NCBI RefSeq assembly: GCF_000517125.1
Contig: NZ_KI912156.1
Span: 581,756-645,755, forward strand
Length of the DNA stretch: 64,000 bases
Reading direction: 5' to 3'
DNA from: Arthrobacter sp. MA-N2
GTDB taxonomy: Bacteria > Actinomycetota > Actinomycetes > Actinomycetales > Micrococcaceae
A program made the position numbers and the translations under genes. This document shows, one piece after another, positions 21,923-28,502 of this stretch. Each line of letters opens with the position of its first letter. The first letter of the stretch is position 1. The notes beneath the pieces are model-generated. The model was not told the origin of the DNA and did no database searches. It worked only from the letters and a program-made list of their open reading frames with translations.

Positions 21923-22645
21923 TTAGTCCGTTCGCTTGGCGTAAACGACATAGTTTTGTGTGGCACCGGCGTCGTTCAGCTGGAAGCAAGTCAGGAGCAC
22001 CAGCCGCCCGGGCACGACGGCCCATAGGTCATCCCTTGACTCCAGGGTGGACTTCGCGTAACCGGCCGTAGAGGTGACCGTATAGTGGGTGACGCCCTCG
22101 AGGGTGGTGACCAAGACAGCGTCGCCGGGCTGCACCCGGCCCGCGCCGGCTTGGATGTCCATCAGAGCGTTGAACGCTGCGTAGCCGAGGTTCCACGAGT
22201 GAGCGGCGAGATACGTGGTATTTGTGGCTCCGGGCCCTGCCGGGCCGTAATCGCTGATCCAATAGGCGAAGCCGTTGGAGGGCGGATTGACCCGGTGGTC
22301 GGCGGGCAGCGCCATGGGTAACACCGGAATATCCAGGGCCAGCCTCGGCACTTGCACCCGCACTGGCTGGCCCGGTCCGGCGGGAGCCCGTTCCAATTCT
22401 CGGGTTGCCGCCGCCTCTGCCTCCGCCGGGGTGCTGACCACGGGGGGCACTGTATCTGTCGTGCCGGCGGATGGCGGCACTGGTTCGCTGCTGTGCCCGG
22501 GGACGGTGAGCAACGGCTGGGCCCCCGTCATGAGGGGAATTCCGTAAATGAGCACAATGGTCAGGCCCAGTGTGGTCAAGACACCGGCGGCAAGGTTTCG
22601 GATCCGGTGGCGTGCGCGGGCGGTAGGTGAGGTTGCTCTTCGCAT
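21923..22645 (-). CDS. sortase family transpeptidase
   Basis: A 240-aa membrane protein with an N-terminal transmembrane segment (residues 19-40), a Pro/Ala/Thr linker and a sortase beta-barrel. The catalytic His is in TTYLAAHSW (His 149) and the Cys in LVLLTCF (Cys 220). The usual third residue, an Arg on the strand after Cys, is not seen at the expected place: the segment reads GATQNYVVYAKR. It is the last gene of the Pst-like cluster, abutting pstB (TAGATG, no gap). Sortases attach proteins to the cell wall or to each other. No neighbour has a canonical LPxTG motif. The class is probably non-A (D/E/F type). Confidence 0.82.
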   Translation of the reverse strand: MRRATSPTARARHRIRNLAAGVLTTLGLTIVLIYGIPLMTGAQPLLTVPGHSSEPVPPSAGTTDTVPPVVSTPAEAEAAATRELERAPAGPGQPVRVQVPRLALDIPVLPMALPADHRVNPPSNGFAYWISDYGPAGPGATNTTYLAAHSWNLGYAAFNALMDIQAGAGRVQPGDAVLVTTLEGVTHYTVTSTAGYAKSTLESRDDLWAVVPGRLVLLTCFQLNDAGATQNYVVYAKRTD

Positions 22646-23509
22646 CTACCCGAAACGCCCGTTCACGTAGTCGCTGGTGCGCGGGTCCTGGGGGTAGTGG
22701 AACATGGCATCAGTTGGGCCGTGCTCCACGATCGCACCGGGGGAATTCTGTGCTGCAAGGAAGAACGCGCAGTTGTCGGAGATGCGCGCGGCCTGCTGCA
22801 TGTTGTGCGTGACGATGACGACGGTGACAAGTCCGCGAAGCGACGCGATGGTTTCCTCGACACGGCGGGTGGACGTTGGGTCCAGCGCCGAGCAGGGTTC
22901 GTCCATCAGCAGCACGCGCGGGGAAACTGCCAGGGAGCGGGCGATGCAGAGCCTTTGCTGCTGGCCGCCTGACAGTCCGCCGCCGGGCTGGTGCAGCCGG
23001 TCCTTGACCTCTTCCCAGAGGGATGCCTTGCGCAGCGAATCCTCCACGAGGAAGTCCTTTTCGGCCCTGCCGGCTTTGATCCCCGCGAGCTTCAGGCCAG
23101 CGACGGTGTTTTCATAAATCGACATGGCAGGGAACGGATTGGCCTTCTGGAAGACCATGCCGATACTCCGGCGGGCGAGGGTAACCTGCCGGCCTGGATC
23201 GTAGATGTCCGAGCCGTCCAGCAGCACCTTGCCGGCCAGCGAAGCCGAAGGCACCATTTCGTGCATCCTGTTGAGGATCCGCAAGAAGGTGGATTTTCCG
23301 CAGCCGGAGGGACCGATCAGGGCTGTTACTTGTCCTGCGGCCATGTTCAGGGAGACGCGGTCCAGGACTTTTCGCTCACCGAACCAGGCGCTGACTGACT
23401 CCGCGTTGAGTTCGGCCGCCTCGCTGCCGGCGAACGGATCCTGGAAGTCCCCGCCCTCGGGCGGATCGAAAACGGCCAGAGCGTGGCCGGGGGATGATGG
23501 CATGGTCAT
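22646..23509 (-). CDS. pstB: phosphate ABC transporter ATPase PstB (second system)
   Basis: A 287-aa ABC ATPase that powers PstCA. Walker A is GPSGCGKSTFLRILNRMHE, with the RMND-type segment typical of PstB. The Q-loop is FQKANPFPAMSIYENT, the signature LSGGQQQRLCIARSLA, Walker B VLLMDEPCSALDP, and the H-loop VTHNM. The first 30 residues are an unusual extension (MTMPSSPGHALAVFDPPEGG) that is not part of the ATPase fold. It sits between two sortase-fold genes rather than after pstA, which is unlike ordinary pst operons. A second, canonical pst locus begins at 62322. Confidence 0.93.
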   Translation of the reverse strand: MTMPSSPGHALAVFDPPEGGDFQDPFAGSEAAELNAESVSAWFGERKVLDRVSLNMAAGQVTALIGPSGCGKSTFLRILNRMHEMVPSASLAGKVLLDGSDIYDPGRQVTLARRSIGMVFQKANPFPAMSIYENTVAGLKLAGIKAGRAEKDFLVEDSLRKASLWEEVKDRLHQPGGGLSGGQQQRLCIARSLAVSPRVLLMDEPCSALDPTSTRRVEETIASLRGLVTVVIVTHNMQQAARISDNCAFFLAAQNSPGAIVEHGPTDAMFHYPQDPRTSDYVNGRFG

Positions 23510-23534
23510 GAGGGTTCTTTCTTTTGCGTATTCA

Positions 23535-24503
23535 CTACAGCAGGTTCGGCAGCAGGAGACTGACCTGCGTGCCGGTCAGCACGGACAGGGCACCCAGGGC
23601 GGGAAGGAAGACCAGCCAGGTCTCCCGTTGACCCCACCGGTACCATGACCACACGGCGGCCAGGGCGGCCAGAATCAGCAATTCCAGACACACCAGGAGC
23701 CCTACGAGGTCCGAGGTGTCCGATCCTAGGGGAAGTTCAGCGGGCTCCAGGGAGGCTGCATAAAGGACGGGTGGCGCCTTCGGCACCGCTTTTGAGAGCA
23801 GTTTCGCGTCAATCCGCAGAACCCCGTCGGGGAGGAACGCGGGCCCGGCCGCCGTGGTCAGCGTCAGGCGCCCTTCGTCACCGACGGGCAGGGCCGGCCC
23901 GGGGTCACCGGCGCGGCGCTGGCCGGTCACCTCGAACTCGGCCACGCCTAACCCGGTGGTGACAGTAAAACGTTCTCCCGGCGTAAGGCGTCCCAGCTGG
24001 CCAAAGGCTCCGCCATACGCGGCTGCCCTGCCCATGAGGACGCTCGTGCCGCTCTGCCCGGGCAGGGGAGTGTCCCGGCGGTGACCGACGCCATCCATCA
24101 GTTCCCGTGACGACGTTCCCTCGACCACTGTCTCCTGGACGTTCAAGGCAGGAATGGAGAGCAGTGCCAGCGGTGTCCCGGGGGCGACCAATCCGCCATC
24201 CTTGTCTGTCTGTCCCAGTGGGGCAGAGCCTTCCGCCAGGCTGGTCCGCAGCTCTTCAAACAACCGGGTTTGGCTCGTGGCATGCTGCACGTGGGAGATG
24301 ATCACAATGTTGATGATCTGTCCGAAAAGGAGAACTGAGACCATCGCAAGCCCCAGCGAAAGTGCCTTCTGGCCGGACGACGGCGGCAGCCTGACCGGTG
24401 TGGCCCGGCGTCTGGTCCGGGGGGCACGACGCAGCCAGTCGAGCAGTCCACGACGTACCGGGCGTGGCCCGGTTTGGCGGCGTCCGGTGAGCGTCGCGAT
24501 CAT
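23535..24503 (-). CDS. sortase-fold membrane protein lacking catalytic His and Cys
   Basis: A 322-aa protein with one N-terminal membrane segment (about 46-70), a sortase-like barrel (about 110-232) and two C-terminal membrane segments (264-286 and 295-320). The barrel keeps LLSIPALNVQETVVEG, YGGAFGQLGRLTPGERFTV and GRLTLTT. The position normally read as AGHR is MGRA (Arg 159), and TTC is TTA (Ala 218). It therefore should not be an active transpeptidase. It overlaps the stop of the upstream pstS by 4 bp (ATGA), so it is made with the transporter. A scaffold or substrate-binding role is an inference. Confidence 0.75.
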   Translation of the reverse strand: MIATLTGRRQTGPRPVRRGLLDWLRRAPRTRRRATPVRLPPSSGQKALSLGLAMVSVLLFGQIINIVIISHVQHATSQTRLFEELRTSLAEGSAPLGQTDKDGGLVAPGTPLALLSIPALNVQETVVEGTSSRELMDGVGHRRDTPLPGQSGTSVLMGRAAAYGGAFGQLGRLTPGERFTVTTGLGVAEFEVTGQRRAGDPGPALPVGDEGRLTLTTAAGPAFLPDGVLRIDAKLLSKAVPKAPPVLYAASLEPAELPLGSDTSDLVGLLVCLELLILAALAAVWSWYRWGQRETWLVFLPALGALSVLTGTQVSLLLPNLL

Positions 24504-26206
24504 GCCTTCATGCCGCCCTTCCTGCGCGTGCGCCGGGATAAGGCCCCGGCGGCCAGTGGCGGAACAAACACGAGGAGGCCAACCAGGCCGCCGATGATCA
24601 GCAAGAGGTTCTGCGGTTGTCCCCAGCCGCGGCTGGAGGCCAATGTGGTGGTGACCGGCGTCAGCTGCTGGGCTGCCCCGGCGCCGCCAGCACCCCCAGC
24701 AGCCCCGGCTGCCGCTGCGGCGCAGGTTCCGCTATCCGGGTCGCAGGCGGCCGCTCCGGCGGTTGGATCAGCCCCGGGAAGGTCCCCGCCGCCGGCCTGG
24801 GCCGAACCCCCTGCCGTGGCGGCGGCCGTTTCTGCTCCGGCGGCTACCGTGGCCCCGGCCGGACCTTGGTTGACGGCCACGTCGGCACCACGCCAATTTG
24901 CCTGGCAGGCAGCGTCGCAGGATTTGTCGAAGGGGGCCGTCCGCACGAGTTGGTTGGCTGAGGGGGAATCGCCGGGCTTGAAAGTGGGATTGTTGCAGGC
25001 AGTTGCCGAGCCGCTTGAGACACTCGCCCGGGTTTCATCCATCTTGCGCATGGTGTCCTGGTCCACGCCTGGTATTTTGCGGATCTGTTCCATTCCGGCC
25101 AGGACGAGGTTCATGGGCAGCGGCGAGTATCCGAGTTGGCCCATGGGACGCTGCCCCTCGCACAAGGCGTAGTTTGCGAAGAATCCCAGCGTGGCCCCTT
25201 GGGCCGGGTTCACGGCATTGGTGGCCTGCGTGGGGACGATCATGTAGGAGTAGGCAGACATCGGGTAGGTGCGGGGGTCTTTGTAGCCATACACCGCGGA
25301 GAGGTCCTGGGAGAGATAGTTGGGCGAACCTTTGTCCTGGTTGATCTTCGCCTGGGTCAGGGCCACGGCCACTGCGTACTCGGTGGGCAGCGTGTAAAAG
25401 CCAGCTGCGTTCTTGACCTGCGCCACGGGGAAGCCGATCCCCTGGGCATAGGAGTACTCGTCATAGTTGATCGTGTACTGATTGTTAGCCGTGTAGGTGG
25501 TGACGCCCTGGGAGCCGTTCTGTGCCACGAAGTTCTTCAGTCCCTGCGTGGGGTAGAAGGAGGTGGCGTGCTGTGGATCGCAGCCGGTGACCGCACACAA
25601 CTTCGCGTAGTCGCCCGGGTATTGGCGCAAGAGCCACAGGGTGAACTGGGCCGTTGCCCCGGAGCCGTCCGAGCGGACAACCACGTTGATGGTTGCGTCC
25701 GGCAGCGCGACCCCTGGGTTGTCGGCGGCGACGATGGGATCGTTCCAGCGGGTGACCTGGCCGGTGAAGATTTTGGCGATGGCCGGCTGGGAGAGCTTGA
25801 GGCTGTTCATCCTCGAACTGCCGGCCTTGAGGTTGTACATGAACGCGGTGCCGCCGGCCACCACGGGCAGCATGCCGTAGGAGAAACCGGGCATGCTGTT
25901 GTCGCGCGGGTCCGCGGTGTCACCGCTATAGGGGATCTCAGAGATGGCAAACTGCTTCATCTGGTCCGCGAATTCCTTACGGCCGGTGGAGGACCCTTTG
26001 TTTTCGTAATCCACGGTCACCCCTTGGGCGCCGACCCGCGCAATCCAGTCCTGCAGAGCGTTGCCGGCCCAAGAGGAGCCGGAGCCGCCGATGCGCAGGT
26101 AGTTGGCTGCATGCGCCGGCGCCAGGCCGGCCAGCACCAGGCCTAGGGACAATAGAATTCCCAGGACCGCCGGGAGGCTCCGTCGCTTGGAAAGGTGGCG
26201 GATCAT
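24500..26206 (-). CDS. pstS: PstS-like phosphate-binding protein with C-terminal membrane anchor
   Basis: A 568-aa exported binding protein. The Sec signal peptide ends at AHA-AN (residue 33). The PstS fold contains GGSGSSWAGNALQDW, ENKGSSTGRKEF, VVRSDGSGATAQF (the Arg, Ser and Thr phosphate ligands) and a late LGYSPLP. The usual SDA motif is ISEIP, with Glu where PstS commonly has Asp. An Ala/Gly-rich region with paired Cys follows, then a C-terminal transmembrane segment (LLLIIGGLVGLLVFVPPLAAG) and a basic tail. It has no lipobox. ATG at 26206 has an AGGAG and overlaps pstA by 4 bp. A longer open frame upstream is not used. Confidence 0.88.
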   Translation of the reverse strand: MIRHLSKRRSLPAVLGILLSLGLVLAGLAPAHAANYLRIGGSGSSWAGNALQDWIARVGAQGVTVDYENKGSSTGRKEFADQMKQFAISEIPYSGDTADPRDNSMPGFSYGMLPVVAGGTAFMYNLKAGSSRMNSLKLSQPAIAKIFTGQVTRWNDPIVAADNPGVALPDATINVVVRSDGSGATAQFTLWLLRQYPGDYAKLCAVTGCDPQHATSFYPTQGLKNFVAQNGSQGVTTYTANNQYTINYDEYSYAQGIGFPVAQVKNAAGFYTLPTEYAVAVALTQAKINQDKGSPNYLSQDLSAVYGYKDPRTYPMSAYSYMIVPTQATNAVNPAQGATLGFFANYALCEGQRPMGQLGYSPLPMNLVLAGMEQIRKIPGVDQDTMRKMDETRASVSSGSATACNNPTFKPGDSPSANQLVRTAPFDKSCDAACQANWRGADVAVNQGPAGATVAAGAETAAATAGGSAQAGGGDLPGADPTAGAAACDPDSGTCAAAAAGAAGGAGGAGAAQQLTPVTTTLASSRGWGQPQNLLLIIGGLVGLLVFVPPLAAGALSRRTRRKGGMKA

Positions 26207-27480
26207 TGGTTCTCCTGCAGGTTGTTGGAAGGGGCCGTACCCGGGTTCGCCAGCAGCTGGGCGTGGTTGCGTTCGATGCGCGGTAGCTCGCGCCTGGACT
26301 TCGCGGCCGCTCGGCGAGCCTGGCCCGGCGTTTGCTTCCCCGGGTCCTGCCCGCCAATGATCCGGGCCAGGATGAATAGCACCAGCACCACGAAAAGCAG
26401 GAACGCGGCGGTGGCGAAGCCGCGCGCAACCATCCCAGGCACCGGGGAACGAACATAGTCCAGTGCTGCCAGCGGCAGCGGGGTCTGGGGCCCGGAGAAC
26501 GGATTGGCATTCATTACTCCGGTAAAGCCGGACGTGAGTAGGACCGGGGCTGTTTCCCCGATTCCGTGGGCGGTTGCCAAGATGATGGCGGTGGTCAGGC
26601 CCGAGCGGACCGTCGGCAACACGATGTGCCACACCACACGCCACTGCCCCGCGCCCAGGGCCAGGCCTGCCTCGCGCAGATTTCCGGGCACCAGGCGGAG
26701 CACGACGTCGGCCGAGCGGATCATGATCGGCAGCATCAGGACGGTGATTGCCAGTGAAGCGGCAAAACCGTTGGTCTGATGGGTGATGGACATGACCACA
26801 GCGGCGTAAATGAACAGGCCCGCTACGACCGACGGGAGTGCCGTCATCGCCTCAACAACCGTACGCACGATGCGCGCCAACCGTCCGCCGACCTCGTTGA
26901 GGAATACCGCCGTCGTCAGTCCCAGCGGGATGGTGATGGCAAGGGCGATGGCAATCTGTTCCAGCGTTCCTACGAGGGCATGCAGGACACCGCCTTGGTC
27001 CAGTCCGGACAATGGCCCGGCGCCGGTCATGTCCGTGGTAAAGAAATTGAGGTGGAACAAGGCGTCCTGGCCTCGGGCGAACGTGAACACGACCACGAGG
27101 CCAAGCGTGCCCGCGACGGCGGCACCGGCGGAGCTGAGCAGGATTGTCAGCAGGCCATTGCGTACTGCCGGAGCCGGTTGACGCAGGTACACCAGCGCGG
27201 TGTACAACAGCAGGAACCACAGGTAGGAGACGATGAACAACCAGCCCAGGGGAATCAGTCCGAGCGCTACGGTCAGCAGGAGGCCCATGCCCAAGCCGCC
27301 GGCGGCTGAGCCGGCCAGCGTCAGGACGTGGGTACGGCCGGCTCCCGGCCGTACCCGGGCCTCTTCAGGGCCGGCGGAAGGTTTGGCCAGCAGCGGGAGT
27401 ACGGTAGCCGGGCGGAGCGGCTCGGCGGTTGCGGGCAGCGGGCTCACATGGATGGCGGGCCCGTCGTCGGTTGTGGTCAT
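26203..27480 (-). CDS. pstA: phosphate ABC transporter permease PstA (second system)
   Basis: A 425-aa inner-membrane permease. The N-terminal cytoplasmic part of about 50 residues is followed by two or three hydrophobic segments not found in short PstA proteins. The conserved BPD permease domain follows: GTLEQIAIALAITIPLGLTTAVFLNEVGG, MTALPSVVAGLFIY and the EAA loop LREAGLALGAGQWRVVWHIVLP, then GIGETAPVLL. A hydrophilic C-terminal tail of about 50 residues follows the last helix. It starts 2 bp after pstC ends, and its stop overlaps the start of the binding protein, so the genes are translationally coupled. Confidence 0.92.
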   Translation of the reverse strand: MTTTDDGPAIHVSPLPATAEPLRPATVLPLLAKPSAGPEEARVRPGAGRTHVLTLAGSAAGGLGMGLLLTVALGLIPLGWLFIVSYLWFLLLYTALVYLRQPAPAVRNGLLTILLSSAGAAVAGTLGLVVVFTFARGQDALFHLNFFTTDMTGAGPLSGLDQGGVLHALVGTLEQIAIALAITIPLGLTTAVFLNEVGGRLARIVRTVVEAMTALPSVVAGLFIYAAVVMSITHQTNGFAASLAITVLMLPIMIRSADVVLRLVPGNLREAGLALGAGQWRVVWHIVLPTVRSGLTTAIILATAHGIGETAPVLLTSGFTGVMNANPFSGPQTPLPLAALDYVRSPVPGMVARGFATAAFLLFVVLVLFILARIIGGQDPGKQTPGQARRAAAKSRRELPRIERNHAQLLANPGTAPSNNLQENQ

Positions 27481-27482
27481 GA

Positions 27483-28502
27483 TCAGCCCTCGCTCTCTGC
27501 ACCGGACCGGGATTTAGCCATCACGGCTGAGGCCGTGATGTTGACAAGCATGGTGATCACGAAGAGAGTCAATCCGGCGGCCATCAGTGCGCTCATGGCG
27601 GATTCGTTGGACTCGGAGTACTTCAGTGCGATCATGGCGGCAATCGAGTTGGCGCCTTTTTCCAACACATGGAAATTGATCGCATAGACGGGGCTGATGA
27701 TGAGGTAAATGGCGATGGTCTCGCCAAGTGCCCGCCCCAGCCCGAGCATGGTGCCGCCGATGATCCCCCCGCGGCCGAATGGCAGCACGACCGTCCGGAT
27801 CATGCCAAGGCGGGTGCCTCCCAGGGCGTAGGCGCCTTCGCGCTCACCTATTGGCGCCCGCCGGAAGGATTCGGTCATGATTGAGGTCTGAATCGGGACA
27901 ATCATCATGGCTACGACCAGTCCGGCGATGAAGGCGGATGCCGTGAAGGGTACGGTATCCCGCAGCGGGCTGGCAGGGTCCACACCGTCGACTTGCAAGA
28001 AGGGTATCCAGCCGAACCAGGTGGACAGCCACTTGCTGAAGTCCACCACGTTGGGCTGAAGCATGTAGGCGCCCCACAGGCCAAAGACCACCGAGGGAAC
28101 GGCAGCCAGGAGATCAATCAAACTGGTAAGGGCCTTCTGCATCCATCCGGTGGTCACTTCGGTGATGAACAATGCGGTCCCCAGGGACAGGGGCATCGCG
28201 ACGGCCAGCGCGACCGCGGCGATCTGCACGGTGCCCCACAAAACAGCGGCAATGCCGAAGTCGTTCGTTTCCGGGGCCCAGTTCTGCGTGGTCAGGAAGG
28301 TGCCCAGCCCCACTGCGTTGATTGCGCCCAGGCCGTTGCCAGCCAAAAAGAGGCCCACCAAGGCCATGATGGCCAGCACGATTCCACCTCCCACCCTTGT
28401 GATGGCCCGGAACACATAGTCCGGTTGCTCCAAGAGCTGGTGCAAGGGGCGGGGACTGTCCTGCGCTTCCTCGGGGCGGGTTCCGGGCCGTACTGTGCTC
28501 AT
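27483..28502 (-). CDS. pstC: phosphate ABC transporter permease PstC (second system)
   Basis: A 339-aa permease with six predicted helices. Hallmarks are GTVQIAAVALAVAMPLSLGTALFITE, LLAAVPSVVFGLWGAYML and the EAA loop EREGAYALGGTRLGMIRTVVLP, followed by GRALGETIAIYLI. ATG at 28502 overlaps the stop of the 926-codon gene (ATGA). The longer open frame upstream to 29132 lies inside that gene and is a shadow. Together with PstA and PstB it forms a full transporter. It differs clearly in sequence from the PstC that begins at 63580. Confidence 0.93.
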   Translation of the reverse strand: MSTVRPGTRPEEAQDSPRPLHQLLEQPDYVFRAITRVGGGIVLAIMALVGLFLAGNGLGAINAVGLGTFLTTQNWAPETNDFGIAAVLWGTVQIAAVALAVAMPLSLGTALFITEVTTGWMQKALTSLIDLLAAVPSVVFGLWGAYMLQPNVVDFSKWLSTWFGWIPFLQVDGVDPASPLRDTVPFTASAFIAGLVVAMMIVPIQTSIMTESFRRAPIGEREGAYALGGTRLGMIRTVVLPFGRGGIIGGTMLGLGRALGETIAIYLIISPVYAINFHVLEKGANSIAAMIALKYSESNESAMSALMAAGLTLFVITMLVNITASAVMAKSRSGAESEG

